A stretch of 5,366 bases of DNA from JAAXQD01 sp032126435 (GCA_032126435.1 JAQBBE010000217.1:1-5366), one strand, 5' to 3'. Shown: positions 1 to 4,492, counted from the stretch's first letter. A program made the numbers and translations. The notes: generated by a model from the letters alone, not told the origin.

Positions 1-77
1 TGCTTGACTAAAAAAATTACTTCAGGTGGGTCATTTTTGGACGCCGATGGTGGGTCAAATTTAAATGCCTATTGACA
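1..77. mobile_element. One terminus of an IS21-family insertion sequence
   Basis: The sequence up to position 77 looks like the outer end of an IS21-family element. It has two adjacent GGTGGGTCA-headed repeats followed by a terminal TGACA, so the inverse end would read TGTCA, and IS21-family elements end in 5'-TG...CA-3'. Multiple internal repeats near each end are a known trait of this family and are binding sites for the IstA transposase. The body of the element (istA/istB) would lie to the left of the window. The last bases include TTGACA (72-77), an outward -35-like hexamer; IS21 ends are known to carry such an element, which becomes active at tandem junctions. I cannot tell the left from the right end, and no target duplication can be checked. 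Confidence 0.7.
25..72. repeat. Two 24-bp direct repeats in the IS21-like terminus
   Basis: Units 25-48 and 49-72 share 18 of 24 positions. Both begin with GGTGGGTCA and end in GCCNAT. They abut without a gap and stop right at the terminal TGACA, as expected of transposase-binding repeats in an IS21-type end. Confidence 0.75.
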
Positions 78-372
78 GTTATGGATATTTTCACATTATT
101 TAAAATATCTGCAGGCTATTTTAAACAGTTTTTGCATGCTCTGCACGACGTCCCCATGATTACACTTTATAATCACAATAGATTTTTATGGTATGTCTTC
201 AACTACTACAATGTGTCATTTTTTGTAATATCCTTGACATGTTACCCAGATTATGAGAAATGGTAACTGGAAAAGTTCTTCTTATCAACTGGTTAACCTG
301 CACATTCAATCTGATTCTCTTTTCCAATATCTTACTTACTGTCACCCACAGTTGATTCAATCTTGGCTTGCC

Positions 373-400
373 TTGTACTTTGACAATTAGATCTTATAAA
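373..400 (+). promoter_or_regulatory. Possible sigma-70 promoter upstream of a strong terminator
   Basis: TTGTAC (373-378) and TATAAA (395-400) are separated by 16 bases. A start near position 407 would give a transcript of only about 65 nucleotides, because a strong terminator begins at 438. The pair could drive a small RNA or be chance in AT-rich DNA. Confidence 0.25.
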
Positions 401-437
401 ATCCTTAAACACTTGGAGAGCATTATGTGATGAATTT

Positions 438-475
438 AACCCCATTTCTAAATAGAGATGGGGGTTTTTATTTGA
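438..475 (+). terminator. Strong rho-independent terminator
   Basis: An arm starting AACCCC at 438 pairs with an arm ending GGGGTT near 466. The stem is about 12 bp with one bulged G and one G-T pair, closed by a short AAAT loop and followed by a T-rich tail (465-473). It would terminate rightward transcription and separate the IS side from the cassette array. No gene that obviously ends here is visible, so it may serve a small RNA or a gene lost when the IS entered. Confidence 0.8.
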
Positions 476-560
476 ATTGATACCGATTAGATATCACAAC
501 ACTGATTTTATGTCGTACAGTGGCAAGATATATGTAGTTTATCGATAATTCCTTTTGCTG

Positions 561-587
561 GCTTAAAAGTGTCTCAAAATAATAAAA
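561..587. repeat. First copy of a CTTAAAA-GTGTCTCA repeat
   Basis: The core GTGTCTCA (569-576) is preceded by CTTAAAA and followed by an A/T-rich run ending in AAAA. The same arrangement occurs at 738-762 in the same orientation, 177 bases away. The function is unknown. The repeats bracket the candidate array promoter. Confidence 0.5.
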
Positions 588-653
588 TTTAAGATTATAT
601 AGAATCGGCATAAGCATGATAATATACACGAAAAGTGGAAAAAATTACATTTA

Positions 654-662
654 TGTTATAAT
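654..662 (+). promoter_or_regulatory. Extended -10 promoter, candidate cassette promoter (Pc-like)
   Basis: TGTTATAAT gives a perfect TATAAT hexamer with the TGN extension, which compensates for a poor -35 region. Transcription would start near 669 and read into the first cassette, leaving a leader of about 160 nucleotides before the hemerythrin start. By position this could be the array promoter, as Pc is in known integrons. Confidence 0.5.
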
Positions 663-737
663 GGTAAATTGAAAAACTGTTGTTTAATCAGTTGTTATTT
701 CGATCTTTATTGATCAAACTACTATTTTCTGCGTTTT

Positions 738-762
738 CTTAAAAAGTGTCTCATTAAAAATC
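738..762. repeat. Second copy of the CTTAAAA-GTGTCTCA repeat
   Basis: The core GTGTCTCA at 746-753 follows CTTAAAAA and precedes TTAAAAAT. It matches the copy at 561-587 over most of 25 bases. It lies about 45 bases before the first cassette junction, within the distance where integrase-binding direct repeats occur in known attI sites, but its sequence does not match any I know. Confidence 0.5.
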
Positions 763-797
763 AGAGCGATAAAAAAACGATTCTACATAATATTAAT

Positions 798-804
798 GTT
801 CGGG
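798..804 (+). other. Recombination core opening cassette 1 (attI-like junction)
   Basis: GTTCGGG is the exact reverse complement of CCCGAAC at 1372-1378, the R'' box of the attC that closes the first cassette. This identifies it as the start of cassette 1, with the crossover after the G. Unlike every later junction, the DNA just upstream shows no attC-type hairpin, so the site to the left is better explained as attI or as a decayed array boundary. Flanking TAATATTA (789-796) is palindromic but not attC-like. Confidence 0.7.
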
Positions 805-829
805 ATTACAAAGAAAGGAGGACACAATC

Positions 830-1369
830 ATGCAAGCACGTGGACCACTCATGATAGAGCATCGTCTCATTGAACGAATGCTTTCGGTTATCAGAAATGT
901 CCTATCCGAAATCGAATCGAAACATAAGGTAGATCCTGTGTTCGTTGATACAGCTGTTGATTTCATCCGGGTATATGCCGATCGAACGCACCACGGGAAG
1001 GAAGAAGATATTCTCTTTCGAGAATTGAATAATAAACAGCTAACTGCAGAAGATCGCCAAATTATGGAAGAACTGATTGAAGAACATGTGTTTGGTCGCC
1101 AGACAACCAAGGCACTTGTTGAAGCCAACACCCGCTACCGGAATGGTGATGAGACCACCTTGACCGACATTGCCACCAACCTTCAAACCCTAACCGAGTT
1201 TTATCCCAGACATATCGAGAAAGAAGATAAAGTGTTTTTCCCTTCATCCAGAAATTACTTTACTGATGAAGAGGATCAAGCCATGTTGGCAGAGTTCTGG
1301 GAGTTTGATCGAAACATGATTCATGAAAAATACAAATCATTGGTTGATGGATTTGAAGGTCAGCAATAA
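830..1369 (+). CDS. Hemerythrin-domain (HHE) non-haem di-iron protein
   Basis: A 179-residue, all-helical, cytoplasmic protein with no signal peptide or membrane segment. The hemerythrin ligand pattern is complete: H11 (IEHRLIE), H54 and E58 (HHGKE, HxxxE), H86 (EEH), then H128 and E132 (HIEKE, HxxxE); H165 may be an additional ligand. Proteins of this family bind a di-iron centre and sense, carry or detoxify O2 or NO, or handle iron; which applies here cannot be read from sequence. An AAGGAGG at 815-821, eight bases before the ATG, fixes the start over the internal Met8. The stop lies two bases before the R'' box of the attC, so the gene fills its cassette. It is the first cassette, the position usually expressed most strongly in an integron. 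Confidence 0.9.
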   Translation: MQARGPLMIEHRLIERMLSVIRNVLSEIESKHKVDPVFVDTAVDFIRVYADRTHHGKEEDILFRELNNKQLTAEDRQIMEELIEEHVFGRQTTKALVEANTRYRNGDETTLTDIATNLQTLTEFYPRHIEKEDKVFFPSSRNYFTDEEDQAMLAEFWEFDRNMIHEKYKSLVDGFEGQQ

Positions 1370-1371
1370 AT

Positions 1372-1444
1372 CCCGAACAAGCCAGTGCACCGGATTGCCA
1401 TTTCGCTGGCGCTCCATGGCAACCGGTAACCGGCGCCGTTAGGC
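1372..1444 (+). other. attC site 1, end of the hemerythrin cassette
   Basis: R'' CCCGAAC (1372-1378) and R' GTTAGGC (1438-1444) bracket an imperfect hairpin. ACCGG (1389-1393) pairs with CCGGT (1423-1427), and TTGCCAT (1395-1401) with ATGGCAA (1416-1422), leaving A1394 extrahelical. An outer GCC (1381-1383) pairs with GGC (1432-1434). The terminal loop carries CGCTGGCGCT. R' fits GTTRRRY exactly. R'' matches the core opening this cassette at 798. Confidence 0.85.
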
Positions 1445-1478
1445 TCACAAACGATTGGATCTTTAGCTAGGAGGAAAA

Positions 1479-2153
1479 GTGAATTTGCTTGGCAGACTAC
1501 TCTCACAAAGCGGAAGGCCTCGCGGATGGTTTGGCCGGATCCTTGTTCGTGGTATGAACTTAGGGCATTCTGGTTTAACGCGTTGGGGTCTTTCGAAGGT
1601 GGAGATTCCTGAACAAGCGAACGTACTCGATATCGGGTGCGGTGGCGGTCGAACCCTCGAGCATCTTGCATCCATAGTTAGACTTGGTAAAGCAGTCGGC
1701 ATTGACTATTCAGAGGATTCTGTTGCCGTCGCATGGAAAAGGAACAAAAAACTGATTGTCAGCGGTCGCGTTGAAGTTCTCCATGGGTCGGTATCATCGA
1801 TGCCATTCTCGGATGCAACATTCGACTGTGTTACAGCAGTGGAGGCCTATTACTTCTGGCCTGATATTGCCGCAGACCTTGCCGAAGTACGGCGTGTGAT
1901 GAAACCGAATGGTCAGCTGGTGATCATCGCTGGTATGTATCTTGGATCGAAATTTGACAAGCGGAACATGAAACTGATCAGAGTTGGTAGCATGAGGTGC
2001 TTCTCTGTACAGGAGTTCGAAGACACCCTCCAGGATGCTGGATTTCCCAATGTAGCTGTTACTGTGGAACCCCGAAAGGGATGGATTTGTGTGGTCTCGG
2101 AGTTGGGGCCTAATGACAACACAAAGGAATGCGCAAAACGAGACACGGCCTAA
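1479..2153 (+). CDS. Class I SAM-dependent methyltransferase (Methyltransf_11 type)
   Basis: A 224-residue cytoplasmic protein with a Rossmann-type methyltransferase core. Motif I, the SAM glycine loop, is VLDIGCGGG at residues 49-57. The acidic residue for the SAM ribose is D76 in GIDYS. The motif IV region (MPFSDATFDCV, about 108-118) is followed by an aromatic AYYFWPD segment, and RVMKPNGQLVI (139-149) is the usual strand-4/5 signature. The substrate cannot be named; the basic N-terminal 45 residues are not diagnostic. The GTG start follows AGGAGG (1469-1474) by only four bases, so TTG at 1485, ten bases away, is a possible alternative. There is no promoter in the 40-base leader, so readthrough from cassette 1 is likely. 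The TAA stop lies inside the R'' box of attC 2. The gene is clearly richer in G+C than cassettes 3-6, which suggests a separate origin. Confidence 0.9.
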   Translation: MNLLGRLLSQSGRPRGWFGRILVRGMNLGHSGLTRWGLSKVEIPEQANVLDIGCGGGRTLEHLASIVRLGKAVGIDYSEDSVAVAWKRNKKLIVSGRVEVLHGSVSSMPFSDATFDCVTAVEAYYFWPDIAADLAEVRRVMKPNGQLVIIAGMYLGSKFDKRNMKLIRVGSMRCFSVQEFEDTLQDAGFPNVAVTVEPRKGWICVVSELGPNDNTKECAKRDTA

Positions 2154-2215
2154 CCATGCCTTACACTCGGATGGCATGCTGCGCTACATTGCCACCGGTG
2201 AAGGCCACGTTGTGT
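2148..2215 (+). other. attC site 2, end of the methyltransferase cassette
   Basis: R'' GCCTAAC (2148-2154) is the exact reverse complement of the GTTAGGC opening this cassette. GCCTT (2158-2162) pairs with AAGGC (2201-2205), CAC (2164-2166) with GTG (2198-2200), CGG (2168-2170) with CCG (2195-2197), and TGGCA (2172-2176) with TGCCA (2190-2194). Three bases (A2163, T2167, A2171) stay unpaired on one side only, the classic attC polarity signal. R' is GTTGTGT (2209-2215), one base off GTTRRRY. Confidence 0.88.
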
Positions 2216-2255
2216 GACAAAAAAATTCCATAATTTTTAAATAGAGCAATTGAAT

Positions 2256-3140
2256 ATGATCAAAAAATTAATAAGTCAGTCTTTTACGTTAATTCTGATT
2301 TCTCTTTTTTGTTTAATTTTCTCACCTGCCTATTCTAAAGGTGCAGGATCTCTTATCGAAGTAACGCCAACAGTCAAAGGGTATGCGTTCAATGTAGTAA
2401 AACCTATTCTTGATTCATATAGTAAGAAGGATAAATTGTCCCAACTATTGAAAGTATCAGAAATTCTAACAGATGCGGAGATTGGTGTTCAAACAAACGC
2501 CATTGAACCGAGTAAGTTTATTATTTACGATAAATTGGAAACACTGAAACTCGGATTTCTGTATACATTCAATCTTTCATCTGAACAAAAACAAATTCTA
2601 AAAACTTGGCGTTCCAAATTTATGCGCTCGAATCCGGCAGATGTCTTTTTTGCCCCTTCCGCAGATGACATTATCAAAACAAAAGCGGCTTTTGGTTGTT
2701 CACATTATGCCAGATCATTTATCGCAGTAGTAAAAGCGCTTCATTTGGTAGCTAATCCCGAAGATATCCGTTACACGATTAGCAGCAAGTCAGATAATTA
2801 CAATCAGGCATTGGATAAACGAGATAAAGAATTGACAATAAATGGTCATCAATTCGTAATCGTTAAAATTTCCGGTAAATGGATAGCGTTAAATACTTCC
2901 AAAAGGGAATGGACTCAATTACCTGATGGGTTTACACCAGATTCTGTTGTTCCTCCGAAAAATATTTCTGTTCGATTTGCATCATATCCCGAAGTTACTT
3001 TTTTGTTCAGAAAGATTGGAAAAGACTTTAATGACGATTGTAATGATAATTCTTTGGTGACTCTTATGAATATTTATCGTTCAGGTGATGCAAATAATTC
3101 AGAATTCTTGTGGGAAAAGTTCACTGATAGAAGTAGTTAA
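2256..3140 (+). CDS. Exported transglutaminase-like cysteine protein
   Basis: A 294-residue protein from the ATG at 2256; a TTG two codons earlier (2250) is less likely. Residues 1-27 form a signal peptide: basic MIKK, a hydrophobic stretch rich in Leu, Ile and Phe, then SPAYS with probable cleavage before KGAG. The mature part is therefore periplasmic or secreted. The central region resembles the transglutaminase-like fold. A nucleophile-type Cys148 lies at the head of a helix (FGCSHYARSFIAVVKAL), and His198 lies in a strand (INGHQFVIVKI) followed by GKWIALNTS. The usual third residue, Asp, appears as Asn213. Members act as peptidases, amidases or cross-linkers; the substrate is unknown. The remaining 110 N-terminal residues are not recognised. 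There is no good Shine-Dalgarno and only a weak promoter candidate in the short leader. The DNA is AT-rich, unlike cassette 2. Confidence 0.75.
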   Translation: MIKKLISQSFTLILISLFCLIFSPAYSKGAGSLIEVTPTVKGYAFNVVKPILDSYSKKDKLSQLLKVSEILTDAEIGVQTNAIEPSKFIIYDKLETLKLGFLYTFNLSSEQKQILKTWRSKFMRSNPADVFFAPSADDIIKTKAAFGCSHYARSFIAVVKALHLVANPEDIRYTISSKSDNYNQALDKRDKELTINGHQFVIVKISGKWIALNTSKREWTQLPDGFTPDSVVPPKNISVRFASYPEVTFLFRKIGKDFNDDCNDNSLVTLMNIYRSGDANNSEFLWEKFTDRSS

Positions 3141-3144
3141 TATC

Positions 3145-3211
3145 ACACAACAAATGCATTGAGTGGATGTTTTTCGCTGCGCTCAAAACACCACTCATGC
3201 AGGCGTTCTGC
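3145..3211 (+). other. attC site 3, end of the transglutaminase-like cassette
   Basis: R'' ACACAAC (3145-3151) is the exact reverse complement of GTTGTGT at the cassette start. TGCAT (3155-3159) pairs with ATGCA (3197-3201), GAGTGG (3161-3166) with CCACTC (3191-3196), and TGTTTT (3168-3173) with AAAACA (3185-3190). T3160 and A3167 are left extrahelical. The loop reads CGCTGCGCTC. R' is GTTCTGC (3205-3211), which deviates from GTTRRRY at two positions but is vouched for by the matching R'' of the next cassette. Confidence 0.87.
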
Positions 3212-3235
3212 ATCAAATGACAAACATCTCACCAC

Positions 3236-3269
3236 TTGACATATAATTACAATATAATTACAATATAAT
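3236..3269 (+). promoter_or_regulatory. Probable brnTA promoter and autoregulation region
   Basis: A TTGACA (3236-3241) is followed by TATAAT at 3242, 3253 and 3264. None of the gaps (0, 11, 22) is the standard 17 bases, so the exact pairing is unclear. An alternative is ATGACA (3217-3222) with TATAAT at 3242, spaced by 19. The concentration of promoter elements 5' of a toxin-antitoxin operon makes a promoter here likely. BrnA is known to repress its own operon. Confidence 0.5.
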
Positions 3270-3273
3270 TATG
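3241..3273 (+). repeat. Three tandem 11-bp repeats running into the brnT start codon
   Basis: The unit ATATAATTACA occurs at 3241-3251 and 3252-3262, and a third copy (3263-3273) ends in ATG instead of ACA, supplying the brnT start. Each unit contains a perfect TATAAT. The period is close to one helical turn, so the units lie on one DNA face, a layout suited to cooperative binding by a ribbon-helix-helix repressor such as BrnA. Confidence 0.85.
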
Positions 3274-3561
3274 AAAAAGTTGATTTTCGAATGGGATGAT
3301 CATAAAAACGCATCTAATAAGCGTAAACATGGTGTTTCCTTTGAAGACGCGCAAACTGTATTTTTTGACGAGAACGCTATTGAATTTGACGACCCAGACC
3401 ATTCCATTCAAGAGGAAAGATTCATTCTTTTAGGCTTAAGTCAAAGTCTTAAAGTTTTAGTTGTTTGCCATTGCTATCGCAGTGATGAATCTATAATTCG
3501 TATTATCTCAGCAAGAAAAGCAACAAAAAAGGAGCAAGTAGTTTATTTTAGGAGGCCATGA
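3271..3561 (+). CDS. brnT: BrnT family toxin (type II, RelE-fold ribonuclease)
   Basis: A 96-residue protein with the full BrnT pattern: FEWDDHKNASNKRKHGVSFEDA at the N-terminus (residues 6-27), DPDHSIQEERFILLG in the middle (41-55), and IIRIISARKATKKEQVVY at the end (75-92). BrnT is a ribonuclease-type toxin that stops translation and is neutralised by BrnA binding. The length is normal for the family and no key segment is missing, so it should be active. No Shine-Dalgarno precedes the ATG, which lies in the last unit of an 11-bp tandem repeat; weak translation of the toxin relative to the antitoxin would make sense. The stop codon overlaps the brnA start. Toxin-antitoxin cassettes are common in integrons and are thought to stabilise arrays. 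Confidence 0.93.
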   Translation: MKKLIFEWDDHKNASNKRKHGVSFEDAQTVFFDENAIEFDDPDHSIQEERFILLGLSQSLKVLVVCHCYRSDESIIRIISARKATKKEQVVYFRRP

Positions 3562-3779
3562 TGAGAAAAGAATATGATTTTGATAAAATGAAAGGACGGA
3601 AAAATCCTTATGCTAAACATTTAAAAAAACAGGTAACCATCCGAATAGGTGTTGATATTATAGAGCATTTTAAAAAATTAGCAGAGGAAACGGGTGTTCC
3701 ATATCAAAACCTAATCAACCTATACTTGCGTGATTGCGTTCAATCCAACCGTAAACTTTCCTTAAACTGGACACCATAA
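3561..3779 (+). CDS. brnA: BrnA family antitoxin, ribbon-helix-helix
   Basis: A 72-residue basic protein. After a short N-terminal segment (MRKEYDFDKMKG) that likely contacts the toxin, it has NPYAKHLKKQVTIRI, whose strand forms the DNA-binding ribbon, then the two helices DIIEHFKKLAEETG and PYQNLINLYLRDCV. This is the BrnA/CopG-type fold; the protein neutralises BrnT and, as a complex, represses the operon. Two in-frame ATGs are adjacent (3558 and 3561). AGGAGG at 3550-3555 lies two bases from the first and five from the second, so 3561 is preferred; its A is the last base of the brnT stop. The strong Shine-Dalgarno contrasts with none for brnT, favouring excess antitoxin. The stop is three bases before the R'' box of attC 4. 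Confidence 0.92.
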   Translation: MRKEYDFDKMKGRKNPYAKHLKKQVTIRIGVDIIEHFKKLAEETGVPYQNLINLYLRDCVQSNRKLSLNWTP

Positions 3780-3782
3780 GGT

Positions 3783-3844
3783 GCAGAACATCCGCATTCA
3801 CAAGGACGCTCGTAACCTCGCGGTTGTGATTCGGGGCGTTGGGT
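3783..3844 (+). other. attC site 4, end of the brnTA cassette
   Basis: R'' GCAGAAC (3783-3789) is the exact reverse complement of GTTCTGC opening the cassette. CCG (3792-3794) pairs with CGG (3832-3834), and TCACAA (3798-3803) with TTGTGA (3824-3829), with one extra base between these stems on the 5' side. R' GTTGGGT (3838-3844) fits GTTRRRY. Its loop differs from the other sites and carries ACGCTCGTAACCTCGCG. Confidence 0.85.
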
Positions 3845-3860
3845 GTGTAAAAAAAAATAT

Positions 3861-3880
3861 ACGGAAACCGTTTTTTGTTT
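3861..3880 (+). terminator. Weak terminator-like hairpin before hicBA
   Basis: ACGG (3861-3864) and CCGT (3868-3871) enclose AAA, with a run of As before and Ts after. The stem is only four pairs, so termination would be inefficient. It could end brnTA transcripts on one strand, or act as a small operator, since it abuts the -35 of the hicBA promoter. Confidence 0.35.
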
Positions 3881-3903
3881 TTGCACTTCAACTGTGATAT
3901 GAT
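3875..3903 (+). promoter_or_regulatory. hicBA promoter with extended -10
   Basis: TTGTTT (3875-3880), a 17-base spacer and TATGAT (3898-3903) preceded by TGA form an extended -10 promoter. It lies inside the cassette, 41 bases before the hicB ATG. Toxin-antitoxin cassettes typically bring their own promoter, and HicB-type antitoxins usually act near it. Confidence 0.6.
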
Positions 3904-3944
3904 TTATAGACTTGCCAAAACCCAAATTAAATGAGATCAATATT

Positions 3945-4169
3945 ATGAAACAGTTTAAAATAGTTGTTGAAAAACATCCCGACACCTATGTCACTTATCC
4001 ACTCGGCCTAAAGGGCGTTGTGGTCGGTCAGGGTGATAAATACGAAGCGGCGTTGGCTGATGTTAAATCGGCAATTAAATTTCATATTGAGACATTCGGA
4101 ACTGAACAAATTGATCTTGACCCACCAATTCTGGAAGCTTTTATTGCAGAAACAGGAGTAGCTGTCTGA
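3945..4169 (+). CDS. hicB: HicB family antitoxin
   Basis: A 74-residue protein with the short-form HicB pattern: FKIVVEKHPDTYVTYPLGLKGVVVGQGD (residues 4-31), then YEAALADVKSAIKFHIETFG (33-52), a partly degraded RNase-H-like fold that blocks HicA. It appears complete, ending in LEAFIAETGV as similar antitoxins do. An upstream in-frame TTG (3912) would add 11 residues unlike the family and is rejected; GAGAT at 3933-3937 supports the ATG at 3945. The gene order is antitoxin first, and its TGA overlaps the hicA ATG by one base, so the two are translationally coupled. As hicA next door is broken, this may now be an orphan antitoxin, possibly still able to neutralise related HicA toxins. Confidence 0.9.
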   Translation: MKQFKIVVEKHPDTYVTYPLGLKGVVVGQGDKYEAALADVKSAIKFHIETFGTEQIDLDPPILEAFIAETGVAV

Positions 4170-4373
4170 TGTCGAAGTTTCCTGTTGACGCTCCAATTCG
4201 AAAAGTTGTTAAAACTTTTGAGTCACTTGGATTTAATATTGTACGTGAGGGCAATCATATTGCAATGTTAAGAGAAAATCCAGACGGCACCCGAACTCCC
4301 CTAACGATGCCAAACCATCCTTACTCAAGCAAGAATATCAAGGGATGAATTCTTGAATGCGTATTATAAATAA
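4169..4373 (+). pseudogene. hicA: HicA family toxin, frameshifted by a small internal deletion
   Basis: The frame from ATG 4169 gives 59 residues, ending at a TGA at 4346-4348. It contains the HicA start (FPVDAPIRKVVKTFESLGF), the catalytic-type His30 in REGNHIAMLRENPDGTRTPLTMPNH, then PYSSKNIKG and stop. From position 4314 the +1 frame reads TILTQARISRDEFLNAYYK and stops at 4371-4373, which is the expected HicA C-terminus. The segment that normally joins them (about IKxSTLR) is missing. ACCAT at 4314-4318 can belong to both NH and TI codons, which suggests a loss of roughly 32 bases between short direct repeats. The catalytic His remains, but the last helix and strand are lost, so the toxin is probably inactive. 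That the ancestral gene had the usual length is inferred from the family. Confidence 0.82.
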
Positions 4374-4398
4374 TTTGTTGTAACTTTATATCACCTTC

Positions 4399-4469
4399 AC
4401 CGAACATGGCGCTTCACCAGAACTGCATTCCGCTGCGCTTCATGCAGTCTGGTGAGCTTTCCGTTAGCT
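4399..4469 (+). other. attC site 5, end of the hicBA cassette
   Basis: GCT (4411-4413) pairs with AGC (4455-4457), CACCAG (4415-4420) with CTGGTG (4449-4454), and ACTGCAT (4422-4428) with ATGCAGT (4442-4448). T4414 and A4421 are extrahelical. The loop carries CGCTGCGCT. R'' is ACCGAAC (4399-4405), one base off the ACCCAAC expected from the cassette start. R' is GTTAGCT (4463-4469). Confidence 0.85.
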
Positions 4470-4492
4470 TTCATATAGAGACAAAGTAAATA

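Larger units (their letters stand above)
78..797. other. AT-rich gene-less region between IS end and cassette array
   Basis: I see no convincing coding sequence on either strand. The only sizeable open frame (72-266, +) begins with a TTG inside the IS end, has no ribosome binding site and resembles no family. The stretch holds a possible promoter (373-400), an intrinsic terminator (438-475), a twice-occurring GTGTCTCA motif (569-576 and 746-753), an extended -10 promoter (654-662) and the recombination core that opens the first cassette (798). In a complete integron this is where attI and the integrase gene would lie. No integrase or integrase fragment is recognisable. Confidence 0.6.

Noticed and set aside
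234..257. TTGACA at 234-239 with a following TATGAG as a promoter
   Set aside because: The gap is only about 12 bases, and no better -10 lies at 16-18 bases.
72..266. 64-codon open frame on the + strand
   Set aside because: It starts with TTG inside the IS terminus, has no ribosome binding site, and its Phe/Tyr-rich product looks like translated AT-rich non-coding DNA.
710..717. TTGATCAA palindrome as an FNR/CRP-type operator before the hemerythrin gene
   Set aside because: The FNR consensus needs four bases between TTGAT and ATCAA; here the halves overlap. An 8-base palindrome is expected by chance in such AT-rich DNA.
793..2177. Several open frames on the minus strand opposite the hemerythrin and methyltransferase genes
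   Set aside because: They are shadows of genes with clear family motifs on the + strand. Their products are low-complexity or rich in Cys, Ser and Arg, and lack ribosome binding sites.
2307..2321. Lipobox in the signal peptide of the transglutaminase-like protein
   Set aside because: The cysteine in SLFC is preceded by Phe instead of a small residue, and it sits within the hydrophobic core. Cleavage after AYS by signal peptidase I fits better.
3241..3273. Tandem 11-bp repeats as a CRISPR array
   Set aside because: The units are contiguous without spacers and far too short; they are a simple tandem repeat in a promoter.
3558..3560. First of two adjacent ATGs as the brnA start
   Set aside because: It is only two bases from AGGAGG, too close for good initiation. 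The ATG at 3561 has a five-base gap.
1372..3844. Inverted repeats after each gene read as rho-independent terminators
   Set aside because: They lack T-tracts, carry one-sided unpaired bases and end in GTT cores paired with R'' boxes, so attC is the better explanation. They may still slow transcription.
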